Source: Bacillus sonorensis NBRC 101234 = KCTC 13918
GTDB lineage: Bacteria > Bacillota > Bacilli > Bacillales > Bacillaceae
NCBI RefSeq assembly: GCF_001592005.1
Contig: NZ_BCVZ01000026.1
Location: 1 to 44,001 of the forward strand
Direction: 5' to 3'
DNA length: 44,001 bases
Below the pieces are notes generated by a model, which was not told the origin of the DNA, made no database searches, and saw only the letters and a program-made list of their open reading frames with translations. Each line of letters opens with the position of its first letter. The stretch's first letter is position 1. The position numbers were made by a program, and so were the translations under genes. Below are positions 17,018 to 25,696 of the stretch, piece by piece.

Positions 17018-18316
17018 ATGGTGCAAGAGCTGGAAAAACGGCCGGGGCATACGAGATGGTATATTTCATCCTTGTTAAGCAGCATGATCATTTTAAATTA
17101 TTTTGACCGGGTCGCCATTTCTGTCGCGGCACCTGCGATACAGGATTCCTTTCAATTGACGGCGACACAATTGGGAGTGGTCTTTTCGATTTATACCTAC
17201 TCCTACACGCTGATGCAGCTTCCCGTCGGCAGTTTGCTGGACAGATATGGCGTTGCCTGGGTCACCCGGATCGGAATGGCGGTTTGGAGCTGTTTAACGG
17301 TCATTTTGGCTTTTTTGCAAGGAAAATTGCTGCTATATATCGTTCGTTTTTTGATTGGGCTGACAAGCGCATCGGCATTTCCGGCTGCTTCAAAGGCGAC
17401 CGCTTTATGGTTTCCGCCAAATGAACGCGGCCTTGCCAATTCATTGTTTGATTCAGCTGCGAAATTTGCCAACGTGATCGGCGCGCCCCTTGTTGCATTT
17501 CTGGTGACAACATTTGACTGGCGGACCGCTTTTTTGGCGATCGGAATCATGAATGTGTGTTTCACCGTCTTTTTCTGGTGGTATTATGAGCAGCCTGACC
17601 GGCACAAACGGATTTCAAAGGAAGAGCTCCATTACATTCAAAAGCATAATGCCGTGTCAAATGAAGAAATATCAGAGCGCACATTGACCGCCCTGAAAAC
17701 GATGCTAACGAATCGAAAAGCGTGGGGGCTGATGATCGGATTTACGGGCTACGGCTATACGTTCAACCTGCTGTTAACATGGCTTCCGACGTTCTTTAAA
17801 GAAACCTACGGAATGGACATCATGTCCTCCGGGTTGTTCACGGCCGTTCCCTGGCTCATTTCGACCATCTCCGGAATCCTGGTCGGCGGATGGCTTGTCG
17901 ACTTTTTAATCAAAAAAGGACATTCACATACAAAAGTCTATCAAACGATCATCGTGATCGGCATGTGTCTGGGATTCGCCTTTTTAGGCGCGATCGTCAC
18001 GCATCATATCATCATTGCGATCATCTGCATTTCCGTCGGGTTGGCAGGTATTTCAGCGACGGCGCCGATCGGCTGGTCCATCTCGGCAGATATTGCACCA
18101 GCGGGATTTCTTTCCCTGCTCAGTTCGATGGTCAATCTCGCCAATAATCTGTTTGGCGGCATTATCGCGGTTTCTTTAACAGGATATTTATTCGATATGA
18201 CCGGGTCTTTTACACTCAGCTTTCTAGTCGCCGGCTTTGTCCTTCTGCTGGGTTTGATTTTTTATTTGCTTGTCCTTGGAGATATCGAGCGGATTCACAT
18301 TTCGAAGAATCGATAA
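17018..18316 (+). CDS. yybO: MFS transporter, anion:cation symporter type (YybO-like)
   Basis: This 432-residue transporter has about 12 hydrophobic segments. It carries the MFS cytoplasmic signature GSLLDRYGVAWVTRIG between helices 2 and 3, and the ACS-family pattern NYFDRVAISVAAPAI in helix 1, as in hexuronate/glucarate/tartrate permeases. Sequence and origin-proximal position match YybO of B. subtilis. A sugar acid is the most likely substrate by family, but nothing here proves it. The chosen ATG follows AAAGAGGTGG at seven bases. It is divergent from the SulP gene and head-on to replication. Confidence 0.85.
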   Translation: MVQELEKRPGHTRWYISSLLSSMIILNYFDRVAISVAAPAIQDSFQLTATQLGVVFSIYTYSYTLMQLPVGSLLDRYGVAWVTRIGMAVWSCLTVILAFLQGKLLLYIVRFLIGLTSASAFPAASKATALWFPPNERGLANSLFDSAAKFANVIGAPLVAFLVTTFDWRTAFLAIGIMNVCFTVFFWWYYEQPDRHKRISKEELHYIQKHNAVSNEEISERTLTALKTMLTNRKAWGLMIGFTGYGYTFNLLLTWLPTFFKETYGMDIMSSGLFTAVPWLISTISGILVGGWLVDFLIKKGHSHTKVYQTIIVIGMCLGFAFLGAIVTHHIIIAIICISVGLAGISATAPIGWSISADIAPAGFLSLLSSMVNLANNLFGGIIAVSLTGYLFDMTGSFTLSFLVAGFVLLLGLIFYLLVLGDIERIHISKNR

Positions 18317-18555
18317 ACAGAATGAAGCGATTTTCATTGCTTTTTCTTCTTCTGCGGCTGTCAAATTTCGAAGATATGGCAGCGGCCTTTTTTGAAAATT
18401 CCCATGAGAGGCGACATTGGCTGTCTATGTATTAAAGCAAGATGGCATATTCACCCAAAAAGTATCACTGAAGAAATATATTGATATTTGGAAAACAAAT
18501 GATAATTTAATTTATTTATCCATTTACTGTTTTATAAAGCTTCCCATATTGGACA
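18317..18555. other. AT-rich intergenic region, no supported gene
   Basis: This stretch follows yybO and precedes the rpsR terminator. A 72-codon TTG-started frame runs through it into antisense of rpsR; its composition is random-like and it crosses a terminator, so I do not call it. No clear yybO terminator is visible. Confidence 0.5.
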
Positions 18556-18600
18556 AAAATAAAAAAGAACAAGAACCATTGAGGTCCTTGTTCTTTTTGC
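18556..18600 (-). terminator. rpsF-ssbA-rpsR operon terminator
   Basis: On the minus strand a stem of about 15 bp with one mismatch (core AAGAACAAG / CTTGTTCTT plus ACC/GGT) is followed by TTTTTTATTTTT, just after the rpsR stop. Confidence 0.88.
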
Positions 18601-18608
18601 ATCTCGGC

Positions 18609-18875
<267 letters not shown>

Positions 18876-18895
18876 TTATGTTCGTCCGTCATCCA

Positions 18896-19408
18896 TTAAA
18901 ATGGCAAGTCATCATCTGAGATGTCAATCGGTTTTCCATCATTGGCAAATGGGTCATCATTAAAGCTGTTGCCTTGATTGCGATTTTGATTGTTCTGACT
19001 GCCGCCGAATGGATTCGGATCGTTTTGTCCGCCGCCAAAGTATTGGCCTCCCTGGCCTCCGCTGTAACCGCCGGAACCAGAACCGCCGCCTTTAGGCTCC
19101 AGAAATTGAACACTTTCAGCTTGAACTTCCGTCACATAAACACGCTGTCCCTGCTGATTTTCATAGTTCCTCGTTTGCAAACGTCCATCTACACCCGCAA
19201 GGCTTCCTTTTTTAAGGAAATTCGCTACGTTTTCAGCTTGTCTTCTCCAAACGACACAGTTGATGAAATCAGCTTCACGTTCACCCTGCTGATTCGTAAA
19301 CGTACGATTCACAGCGAGCGTAAAGGTGGCAACAGCTGCACCGCTGGGAGTATAACGAAGCTCTGGGTCCTTTGTCAGTCTGCCGACTAAAACAACTCGG
19401 TTAAGCAT
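18896..19408 (-). CDS. ssbA: Single-stranded DNA-binding protein SsbA
   Basis: SsbA coats single-stranded DNA at forks and recruits partner proteins. The 170-residue protein has an N-terminal OB fold (about 1-107, [20 protein letters not shown]). A Gly/Gln/Asn-rich disordered linker follows, then the acidic interaction tip DISDDDLPF. It sits between rpsF and rpsR as in most Firmicutes. Length and tip indicate the essential SsbA rather than the short competence SsbB. Confidence 0.97.
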   Translation of the reverse strand: MLNRVVLVGRLTKDPELRYTPSGAAVATFTLAVNRTFTNQQGEREADFINCVVWRRQAENVANFLKKGSLAGVDGRLQTRNYENQQGQRVYVTEVQAESVQFLEPKGGGSGSGGYSGGQGGQYFGGGQNDPNPFGGSQNNQNRNQGNSFNDDPFANDGKPIDISDDDLPF

Positions 19409-19454
19409 ATTGAGAGACCATCCTTTTGCTTTAGAGTATATAATTCAATTCTGT

Positions 19455-19742
19455 TTATTCTTCTTCTTTAACCACGATGTGGCGAATGATGTCATCACTG
19501 ATTTTAGCCAAACGGTCAAATTCTTGAACTGCTTCAGCTCCAGCTTGAACGTTTACGATTTGGTAGAATCCGTCGCGGAAATCGTTGATTTCGTAAGCAA
19601 GACGGCGTTTTCCCCAATCTTTTGTTTCAGTGATCTCCGCACCGTTTGTCGTTAAGATGTTGTTAAAACGTTCAACAACAGCCTTTTTAGACTCTTCATC
19701 AACGTCTGGGCGGATGATGTACATGATTTCGTACTTTCTCAT
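19455..19742 (-). CDS. rpsF: 30S ribosomal protein S6
   Basis: The 95-residue product from the ATG at [17 protein letters not shown] is the standard S6 length. It forms a heterodimer with S18 on the 30S platform. A strong AAAAGGAGG site lies upstream; the longer open frame beyond it is the leader and not coding. It is the first gene of rpsF-ssbA-rpsR with its own promoter and a structured leader that can hide the ribosome site. Confidence 0.97.
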   Translation of the reverse strand: MRKYEIMYIIRPDVDEESKKAVVERFNNILTTNGAEITETKDWGKRRLAYEINDFRDGFYQIVNVQAGAEAVQEFDRLAKISDDIIRHIVVKEEE

Positions 19743-19815
19743 TTGTATTTGCACCTCCTTTTGGACTAAGCGGCCCATCACCTGGGCAAGGAGCAATAAT
19801 CCTATTACTCACAAT
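19743..19815 (-). promoter_or_regulatory. rpsF leader (S6:S18-type autoregulatory element)
   Basis: On the minus strand the leader contains a hairpin GCCC-AGGTGAT-GGGC immediately followed by CCG-type bases (GGGCCGC). This resembles the known S6:S18-binding leader that mimics the 16S rRNA site. A segment 5' of it (TTGCTCCTT) is complementary to the Shine-Dalgarno region AAGGAG(GT)GCAA apart from a 2-nt bulge, so the ribosome site can be sequestered. Control by S6:S18 is inferred from the family. Confidence 0.65.
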
Positions 19816-19820
19816 TTTAT

Positions 19821-19849
19821 ATTATACCAAAGCTCTTGTCCCTTTTCAA
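19821..19849 (-). promoter_or_regulatory. rpsF operon promoter
   Basis: On the minus strand TTGAAA (19844-19849) and TATAAT (19821-19826) are spaced exactly 17 bp, a near-consensus SigA promoter, about 80 bp before rpsF. Confidence 0.88.
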
Positions 19850-19854
19850 CTGCG

Positions 19855-20955
19855 TTATACATTGAAACGGAAATGAATCACATCGCCGTCTTTTACAATG
19901 TAGTCTTTTCCTTCAAGACGGACTTTTCCCGCTTCTTTTGCCGCAGACATGCTTCCGGCTTCAAGCAGATCGTCGTATGCCACCGTCTCTGCACGGATGA
20001 AGCCGCGTTCGAAGTCCGTATGGATGATGCCCGCACATTGCGGAGCCTTCATGCCTTTTTTAAACGTCCACGCTCTGACTTCCTGTTCGCCCGCTGTAAA
20101 ATAAGTAGCAAGCCCGAGCAGAGAGTAGGATGCCTTAATTAATTGGTCAAGGCCGGATTCTTCAATTCCCAGCTCTTCAAGGAACATCGCTTTCTCTTCA
20201 CCTTCAAGCTCTGCGATTTCAGACTCGATTTTCGCGCAGACGACGATCACCTCAGCGTTTTCAGCGGCGGCGAATTCCCTGACTTTCTGCACATATTCAT
20301 TTCCTGAAGGATCAGCCACCTCATCCTCGCTGACATTGGCTACGTATAATACCGGTTTGGTCGTCAGCAGATGAAGCTGCTTCAGCACTTTGTGCTGCTC
20401 TTCCGTAAATTCGACAGAGCGGGCCGGTTTTTCCTGTTCAAATGCTTCCTTTAACTTTGTCAAAATCTCAAATTCAAAGACAGCTTCTTTATCTTTTTGT
20501 TTCGCCATTTTCCCGACGCGGCCAATCCGCTTCTCAACGGTTTCCAGATCAGCCAATATCAGCTCAAGGTTGATCGTCTCGATATCAGAGATGGGATCCA
20601 CCTTTCCTGAGACGTGTGTAATATTGTCATCCGCAAAACAGCGGACAACGTGGCAAATCGCATCCACCTGGCGAATGTGGGACAAAAACTTATTTCCAAG
20701 CCCTTCGCCTTTTGACGCACCTTTTACAATACCTGCAATATCGGTGAATTCAAAAGCGGTAGGAACCGTTTTCTTTGGATTGACGAGCTCTGTCAATTTT
20801 TGAAGACGCTCATCAGGCACCTCAACGATTCCGACGTTTGGATCTATCGTACAAAACGGGTAGTTGGCCGATTCTGCCCCGGCCTGTGTAATCGCATTAA
20901 ATAAGGTTGATTTCCCGACGTTCGGCAAACCAACAATTCCAGCTGTTAAAGCCAT
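19855..20955 (-). CDS. ychF: Redox-regulated ATPase / GTPase-fold protein YchF (YyaF)
   Basis: YchF is an Obg-family P-loop NTPase that prefers ATP and interacts with ribosomes; its exact role is not settled. The 366-residue protein has the G1 motif GLPNVGKST at 9-17, the G3 region DIAGIVKGASKGEGLGN, a coiled-coil insertion (about 135-200) and a C-terminal TGS domain ending DGDVIHFRFNV. The start MALTAGIVG follows a GAGGAG site; the longer in-frame extension is not supported. It lies upstream of rpsF as in B. subtilis. Confidence 0.96.
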   Translation of the reverse strand: MALTAGIVGLPNVGKSTLFNAITQAGAESANYPFCTIDPNVGIVEVPDERLQKLTELVNPKKTVPTAFEFTDIAGIVKGASKGEGLGNKFLSHIRQVDAICHVVRCFADDNITHVSGKVDPISDIETINLELILADLETVEKRIGRVGKMAKQKDKEAVFEFEILTKLKEAFEQEKPARSVEFTEEQHKVLKQLHLLTTKPVLYVANVSEDEVADPSGNEYVQKVREFAAAENAEVIVVCAKIESEIAELEGEEKAMFLEELGIEESGLDQLIKASYSLLGLATYFTAGEQEVRAWTFKKGMKAPQCAGIIHTDFERGFIRAETVAYDDLLEAGSMSAAKEAGKVRLEGKDYIVKDGDVIHFRFNV

Positions 20956-21119
20956 TGTTTCATCTCCTCTATTAATAAACATCCATGTGCAATTTCGCGT
21001 AATTCAAACCTGCAACAATTATAAGGATGATTACTGTAAAAAACAAGCTGACAAAACCGGCTTTTCACTAACTGAAACGATGTGAAAATCTTTTTTTGCC
21101 AAAATCAATGATTCAATCC

Positions 21120-21169
21120 CCAAAAAAAGCATGGGGTCCGTCGGATTAAGAATCGGACTCCTCATGCTT
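21120..21169 (-). terminator. yyzM terminator
   Basis: On the minus strand a long imperfect stem (AAGCATG...GGAGTCCG with CGGACCCCATGCTT) overlaps the last codons of yyzM and is followed by seven T. Confidence 0.85.
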
Positions 21170-21355
21170 AACCAGAATCTTTTTCATTTTTCTTTGGAAC
21201 TCTTTGCGCGGGATCATGACGCTGTGGGAACAGCCCTCGCACTTAATTCTGATGTCCATCCCCATTCGAATGACCTTCCAGCGGTTCGTACCGCATGGAT
21301 GCGGCTTTTTCATTTCGACCACGTCATTCAGGCCAAATTCTTTATCCGCCAACAC
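21146..21355 (-). CDS. yyzM: YyzM, DUF951 small protein
   Basis: This 69-residue protein carries the DUF951 pattern FGLNDVVEMKKPHPCGTNRWKVIR, then GMDIRIKCEGC and SVMIPRKEF. Two Cys positions (PHPCG and KCEGC) suggest a small zinc or nucleic-acid-binding fold, by inference. It starts with GTG after AGAGGTG. It has its own promoter and terminator and sits upstream of ychF. The molecular function is unknown to me. Confidence 0.88.
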   Translation of the reverse strand: MLADKEFGLNDVVEMKKPHPCGTNRWKVIRMGMDIRIKCEGCSHSVMIPRKEFQRKMKKILVKHEESDS

Positions 21356-21389
21356 TGTTCACCTCTCTGATTGCTTTGTTGTGATTCTT

Positions 21390-21419
21390 ATTGTACAAAA
21401 AACGTCAAGGAAAGGGCAA
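21390..21419 (-). promoter_or_regulatory. yyzM promoter
   Basis: On the minus strand TTGCCC (21414-21419) and TACAAT (21390-21395) are 18 bp apart, about 35 bp before the yyzM start. Confidence 0.6.
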
Positions 21420-21500
21420 TTTTTCAAAATCCCCGCCAGTTCCGGCATTCTCAAATCCTACCTTCACCTCATTCAACTAGACATTTCAAATATAACACAT

Positions 21501-21520
21501 ATATTATATCGATATAATAT
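21501..21520. repeat. 20-bp perfect palindrome
   Basis: ATATTATATCGATATAATAT is perfectly self-complementary with no spacer. It lies 9 bp after the yyaD stop and about 80 bp upstream of the yyzM -35. It lacks a T-run or a loop, so it looks more like a dimeric-protein operator than a terminator. The regulator is unknown. Confidence 0.75.
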
Positions 21521-21528
21521 TAAGATAG

Positions 21529-22545
21529 TTATTTTTTCCATTCACTTAAGATCGGGTAAAGCAAAATGTTCACCAGTAAATAAAGATTCAGAAGCCCGTA
21601 AATCGGGTATAACAAAGCTATTAAATTCGAAAAGCCGAATGATGTAAAAGGCAGCATCAATAAAAGGAGCAGGAGCGCAATGATCCATCTCGGCCATTCC
21701 ACGAGTGTCAGAAAACGGCTTGATAGCGCGAGAATGCTTGAGATGGTCGTCGTATAAATGGCTACGCAAAGAACGCCTGTCATGAAGATAAATATCGGAA
21801 AAGGCGCGCCTTCCAAAACCGCAAATAAAGGAATTTCATAGTGCGACAATTCACCTGCAAGCACGACAAGTGTTTCATTGTACATAAAAGATATGACGCC
21901 AAACACCAAACCGCTGAGAATGCTGGCAATCCTTGCTTCACCTAGACCTTTAAGCTCCTTTCCGACGGCGGATAAGACGGCAACGACTGACAAAATGTTC
22001 AACGAAGCAAATGCGATGCCGGCAGGCCAGTTATATTGACGATTCAGATCAAGCAGCCAAGGCTGATGATGCGCCGTTTGAAATGAAATAAGCGCGTACA
22101 GCAGCCCGGCTACCAAAATCGGAATTAAATAGCTGTTGACTGATAAAATACCGTTTAGCCCCCATAGAAAAAGAAGAACCGTACACAAAGCAAATAATCC
22201 CACGCCTGCCCAAAACGGAATGCGAAATATTTGCAGTGTGACACCGCCTCCTGCAATCATGACGATCGTCGTCGTAAATAAATATAAAATGATGAGCCCA
22301 TCATATACTTTTGCCAGCATGGGGCCAAGCAATGTTTCAAGAACGGGCAGAAAATGGGCTGTCCTTTCTTCAAAACTGATCTTCATCACAATATAAGTCG
22401 ACAGACTGAACATGATCGTGAACAACAGGATAGCCAGTCCGCTTTCATCACCAAAAAACTGCCATATTTCTTGGCCGGATGCATATCCCGCACCTATTAA
22501 GCTCCCCAAAATGAGAAGCATCCACTTCATCCCGGCTCTCCACAC
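21529..22545 (-). CDS. yyaD: YyaD, YkvI-like membrane protein
   Basis: This 338-residue membrane protein has about 10 hydrophobic segments. The N-terminal GSLIGAGYASGQEIWQFF motif is typical of the YkvI/YyaD group related to the APC-LeuT transporter fold. Substrate and role are unknown to me. The start is GTG with GAGGTG about 10 bases upstream. It is divergent from yyaC, with 76 bp between the two starts. In B. subtilis yyaE follows it as I remember; here only about 170 bp of AT-rich DNA separates it from yyzM. Confidence 0.88.
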   Translation of the reverse strand: MWRAGMKWMLLILGSLIGAGYASGQEIWQFFGDESGLAILLFTIMFSLSTYIVMKISFEERTAHFLPVLETLLGPMLAKVYDGLIILYLFTTTIVMIAGGGVTLQIFRIPFWAGVGLFALCTVLLFLWGLNGILSVNSYLIPILVAGLLYALISFQTAHHQPWLLDLNRQYNWPAGIAFASLNILSVVAVLSAVGKELKGLGEARIASILSGLVFGVISFMYNETLVVLAGELSHYEIPLFAVLEGAPFPIFIFMTGVLCVAIYTTTISSILALSSRFLTLVEWPRWIIALLLLLLMLPFTSFGFSNLIALLYPIYGLLNLYLLVNILLYPILSEWKK

Positions 22546-22563
22546 GATTTTATCACCTCATAG

Positions 22564-22592
22564 GTATAGTTTTAGGCTTGTTTCCGTATACT
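22564..22592 (+). promoter_or_regulatory. Possible forespore-type promoter of yyaC
   Basis: GTATA (22564-22568) and CGTATACT (22585-22592) about 16 bp apart resemble the SigF/SigG pattern (GWATA then a region with ATACT) in the short yyaD-yyaC gap. The match is partial, and the call leans on yyaC encoding a sporulation-type protein. Confidence 0.35.
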
Positions 22593-22621
22593 GTTACTAC
22601 TATGACAAGGATGTGAAACCT

Positions 22622-23239
22622 ATGAATCGAAAAGGCGGGCTTTTTTCTCAAGAACCAGCAAATGAATATATTTCCCATTCAGATCCGATGGCAGCAAGAC
22701 AGATTGAGAAGATTCTTTCTGTCTATTTAAAAGAAGCGGCCGATCGCCCCGTTGCGGTCGTCTGCATTGGAACGGACCGCTCTACAGGCGATTCGCTCGG
22801 GCCTCTCGTCGGAATGAAGCTTGCGGAAAAACAGCCGACGCGATTCCACGTATATGGAACGCTTGCCGATCCGGTTCATGCCGTCAACTTGAATGAAAAG
22901 CTCGACATTATTCATCACAACCATCGAAACCCTTTTATCATCGCGATTGACGCCTGTCTCGGACGGACAAAAAGCGTAGGCTCTTTTCAAATAGGAAAAG
23001 GACCGCTAAAGCCTGGAGCAGGTGTGCAAAAAAGCTTGCCTGAGGTGGGAGACGTACACATTAACGGTATTGTCAATGTCAGCGGATTTATGGAGTATTT
23101 TGTGCTGCAAAATACCCGGCTCAATCTCGTCATGAGCATGTCCAATGTTCTTGCAGAAGGCTTGTCTTATCTTGAAAAGGCAGCAGGACGGCGCCGGCCT
23201 CACCTTTCACCGATTCAAAAAATGACGGGAAGGCTTTGA
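22622..23239 (+). CDS. yyaC: YyaC, sporulation protein related to germination protease (DUF1256)
   Basis: The 205-residue protein has the DUF1256 core: VVCIGTDRSTGDSLGPLVG, then YGTLADPVHAVNL, and AIDACLGRTKSVGSFQIGKGPLKPGAGVQKSLP. The family is a single-domain relative of the GPR aspartic endopeptidase that degrades small acid-soluble spore proteins; conserved acidic residues (GDSLGP and DACLG) are present. The substrate is unknown. The ATG start gives exactly the family length; the longer open frame runs through the divergent promoter region. It lies beside spo0J, transcribed toward it. Confidence 0.9.
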   Translation: MNRKGGLFSQEPANEYISHSDPMAARQIEKILSVYLKEAADRPVAVVCIGTDRSTGDSLGPLVGMKLAEKQPTRFHVYGTLADPVHAVNLNEKLDIIHHNHRNPFIIAIDACLGRTKSVGSFQIGKGPLKPGAGVQKSLPEVGDVHINGIVNVSGFMEYFVLQNTRLNLVMSMSNVLAEGLSYLEKAAGRRRPHLSPIQKMTGRL

Positions 23240-23242
23240 CGC

Positions 23243-23275
23243 CATAAAAAAAACCATCTGGTTGTCAGATGGTTT
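23243..23275 (-). terminator. spo0J terminator
   Basis: AAACCATCTG and CAGATGGTTT form a perfect 10-bp stem with a 5-nt loop. On the minus strand it is followed by eight T, so it ends soj-spo0J; the plus-strand side has no T-run. Confidence 0.85.
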
Positions 23276-23322
23276 CTGCCCGTTCTAGCGGATATGTTTC
23301 ATGCTGGACGGCGCGGCTATTG

Positions 23323-24171
23323 TCATGATTGTCCGTCAGATAAAAGTTCTAGAATTCGATCGAGATCTTCGTTTGAGTAAAATTCAATTTCGATTCTGCC
23401 TTTTTTCTTTTGTTTCTTAATGGTGACCGGTGTTCCAAAATAGTTTTGCAAATATGACTCACGTTCTTTTATGACCGCATCTTTTGTTGGCTTCTGCTTC
23501 TTTGTTTCACGTGGAACATTGGCATTCATTTGCTGTATCAGTTTTTCAAGCTGACGGACATTCAGCTGTTCGGATACGATCTTTTGAACCAATGGTTCAA
23601 GTTTTTTCTTGTTTTTCAGCCCCAGCAATGTTCGTCCGTGTCCCATCGACAGTGTGCCGTTGTCAATCAAAGCCTGAACCTTCTCCGGCAGCGTCAGCAG
23701 CCTTAAATGGTTGGCGATGTGAGGACGGCTTTTTCCAAGCCTTTTAGCCAGCTGCTCCTGGGTCATATCAAGATGTTTTAGTAAAGATTCATAGGCTTTA
23801 GCTTCCTCAAGCGGAGACAGGTCTTCTCGCTGAAGATTTTCCAAAAGGGCAATCTCCATCATCAGGGATTCTGACAGTTCGCGCACAATCGCAGGAATGG
23901 TTTCTAAGCCGGCTTTTTCAGCAGCCCGAAAGCGCCGTTCTCCAGCTACAATATCGTAGCCTTTAATAGACTTTCTGACGATGATCGGCTGCAGAACGCC
24001 GTGCTGTAAAATGGACTCTTTTAAATCTTTTAACGATTGGTCATCAAACGATTTCCTTGGCTGATAAGGATTGGGACGCAAATCTTTGAGTTTGATTTCT
24101 TCAACCGTTTCCTCCGATAAATCGACATTCGAAAACAACGCATTAATCCCTTTTCCGAGACCTTTAGGCAT
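23323..24171 (-). CDS. spo0J: Chromosome partitioning protein ParB / Spo0J
   Basis: Spo0J binds parS, spreads as a CTP-dependent clamp and loads SMC condensin at the origin; it also relieves Soj's action in sporulation. The 282-residue protein has an N-terminal CTP-binding domain with GERRFR at 77-82 and ENLQRED at 111-117, then a helix-turn-helix parS-binding domain (about 136-158). A C-terminal dimerisation domain ends the protein. Its ATG lies inside the 3' end of soj (8-bp overlap). A perfect parS site lies inside the gene. Confidence 0.98.
   Translation of the reverse strand: MPKGLGKGINALFSNVDLSEETVEEIKLKDLRPNPYQPRKSFDDQSLKDLKESILQHGVLQPIIVRKSIKGYDIVAGERRFRAAEKAGLETIPAIVRELSESLMMEIALLENLQREDLSPLEEAKAYESLLKHLDMTQEQLAKRLGKSRPHIANHLRLLTLPEKVQALIDNGTLSMGHGRTLLGLKNKKKLEPLVQKIVSEQLNVRQLEKLIQQMNANVPRETKKQKPTKDAVIKERESYLQNYFGTPVTIKKQKKKGRIEIEFYSNEDLDRILELLSDGQS
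23503..23518. promoter_or_regulatory. parS site inside spo0J
   Basis: TGTTTCACGTGGAACA, or TGTTCCACGTGAAACA on the other strand, matches the 16-bp parS consensus perfectly. Its position within spo0J is the classical B. subtilis location. Confidence 0.95.
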
Positions 24172-24925
24172 TCGCAGCCACTTCCTTTGCTAAATCTAGA
24201 TATACTTCCGCTCCCCGGGAACGCGGATCGTATAAAATAATCGGCTTTCCATGACTTGGCGCTTCACTTAATCTGACGTTTCGAGGGATGATCGTTTTAT
24301 ATACTTTATCTCGGAAATATTTTTTCACTTCTTCTATGACCTGGATGCCCAGATTCGTTCTTGCATCAAGCATTGTCAGCAATACGCCGTCTATCATCAG
24401 GTCGGTATTTAAATGCTTTTGGACGAGCCGGACAGAGTTGAGCAGCTGGCTCAGGCCTTCCAAAGCATAGTACTCGCACTGCACAGGTATCACAACGGAA
24501 TCTGATGCTGTCAGCGCGTTGATCGTGAGCAGCCCTAATGACGGAGGACAGTCAATGATCATAAAATCATAGTTTTGTTTGACAGATTCCAAAGCCCGCT
24601 TTAATCTGACTTCACGGGAAATGGTCGGGACCAGCTCGATTTCAGCTCCTGCAAGCTGAATCGTTGCCGGAATGACATCCAAATTTTCGACGGATGTTGT
24701 TTTGATGACGTCTTTGACGTCTGCATCATCCACTAATATATCGTACACACATTGATCAACATCAGCTTTCTCTATGCCAATTCCGCTTGTTGCGTTTCCT
24801 TGCGGGTCTATGTCGACTAGCAAAACCCTTTTCCCGATGTAAGCTAAACAAGCTCCCAGGTTGACAGAGGTTGTTGTTTTACCAACGCCTCCTTTTTGGT
24901 TTGTGATCGCAATAATTTTCCCCAC
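24164..24925 (-). CDS. soj: Chromosome partitioning ATPase ParA / Soj
   Basis: Soj is a MinD/ParA ATPase that acts with Spo0J in origin separation and controls DnaA. The 253-residue product has the deviant Walker A KGGVGKTT near residues 11-18, Walker A' DIDPQGNAT, and Walker B MIIDCPPSLG. I chose the GTG giving MGKIIAITNQKGG, which matches the family; the extension to 24952 lacks support. A TGTTAAAAT extended -10 lies about 50 bp upstream. It is the first gene of soj-spo0J. Confidence 0.97.
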   Translation of the reverse strand: MGKIIAITNQKGGVGKTTTSVNLGACLAYIGKRVLLVDIDPQGNATSGIGIEKADVDQCVYDILVDDADVKDVIKTTSVENLDVIPATIQLAGAEIELVPTISREVRLKRALESVKQNYDFMIIDCPPSLGLLTINALTASDSVVIPVQCEYYALEGLSQLLNSVRLVQKHLNTDLMIDGVLLTMLDARTNLGIQVIEEVKKYFRDKVYKTIIPRNVRLSEAPSHGKPIILYDPRSRGAEVYLDLAKEVAANA

Positions 24926-25135
24926 AATGTCACCTACTTTCACATTGAACAAGTTTCTCTCATTTCTCTATTTTAACAAAAAAAGAATCGGCCGTTTGCT
25001 TTTTTTGAATTTTTGTTTTTCATATCATCATGGAAACATTTAAATTTTCGACATAAAGAAGCAGATTTTTTTTGTGCAAGGAAGAAAAAAGGAGGATTTG
25101 ATCGAAAAAGAGAAAAATATTTTCATTATATGAGA

Positions 25136-25171
25136 ATAATAAAATCCCTGGAACATTCAAATGTTCCAGGG
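25136..25171 (-). terminator. Terminator of the AhpD-like gene
   Basis: ATCCCTGGAACAT and ATGTTCCAGGGAT form a 13-bp perfect stem with a small loop. On the minus strand TTTTATTATT follows, shortly after the gene's stop. Confidence 0.85.
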
Positions 25172-25182
25172 ATGGGAGAAGG

Positions 25183-25626
25183 TCAGTCGATTGGAGGCAT
25201 TTTCCGGGTGGCCACCGCAATTCGGTTCCATCCATTAATGGTTACAACAGCCATGATGAGCTCAGCTGTTTCAATTTCGTTAAACTGCTTTCTCACTTCT
25301 TGATAAACATCGTCTGGCAGCCCTTCTTCAGAGATGAGTGTAACCGCTTCGGTCAGCGCCAATACCGCCCGTTCCTTCTCCGTGAAAAAGGGAGCTTCAC
25401 GCCATGCACTAAGGGCATATATCCGCTGTTCGGTCTCTCCGTTTTTTCTGGCATCCTTTGTGTGCATATTTAAACAAAAAGCACAGCCGTTTAATTGTGA
25501 AGCGCGAATTTTGATGAGCTCCTTTAAAATCGGATCTATTCCAGCAGCGCTTTGCGCTTTTTCAAGCTCCAGCATGCCGGAATATCCCGCGGGATTCACC
25601 TTTTCCATGATCAATCTTGTTTCCAT
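25183..25626 (-). CDS. ydfG: AhpD / carboxymuconolactone decarboxylase-like oxidoreductase, ECF41 target
   Basis: The 147-residue protein belongs to the AhpD/CMD superfamily. The redox motif Cys48-x-x-Cys51 with His55 (NGCAFCLNMHT) is intact, as in alkylhydroperoxidase D proteins. It probably reduces a peroxide or related compound; the substrate is unknown. It lies directly downstream of an ECF41 sigma gene, separated by 70 bp that contain a TGTCACA -35-like element. Genes of this kind (COE group: carboxymuconolactone decarboxylase, oxidoreductase, epimerase) are the known single targets of ECF41 sigma factors, and B. licheniformis ydfG is such a case as I remember. The start is ATG with GAGGAGG upstream. 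Confidence 0.88.
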   Translation of the reverse strand: METRLIMEKVNPAGYSGMLELEKAQSAAGIDPILKELIKIRASQLNGCAFCLNMHTKDARKNGETEQRIYALSAWREAPFFTEKERAVLALTEAVTLISEEGLPDDVYQEVRKQFNEIETAELIMAVVTINGWNRIAVATRKMPPID

Positions 25627-25660
25627 GTCAATTCCTCCTCATGAATGTGTTCACTTATAT

Positions 25661-25687
25661 CACAAGTGAGACATCCGATTTGTGACA
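25661..25687 (-). promoter_or_regulatory. ECF41-type promoter of ydfG
   Basis: On the minus strand TGTCACA (25681-25687) matches the -35 reported for ECF41 promoters. The expected CGTC at the -10, 16 bp on, is replaced by TGTG (25661-25664), so only the -35 is convincing. It lies in the short ecf41-ydfG gap, the expected place. Confidence 0.55.
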
Positions 25688-25696
25688 AGGAAGCTA

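Noticed and set aside
24200..24225. CCCCGGGAA resembling a Noc-binding site
   Set aside because: Only the central 8 bases match the palindromic NBS consensus; five flanking positions differ.
25089..25135. AAAGGAGG followed by a TTG and an 11-codon frame upstream of soj
   Set aside because: Too short and without a promoter or downstream gene on that strand; probably chance in purine-rich DNA.
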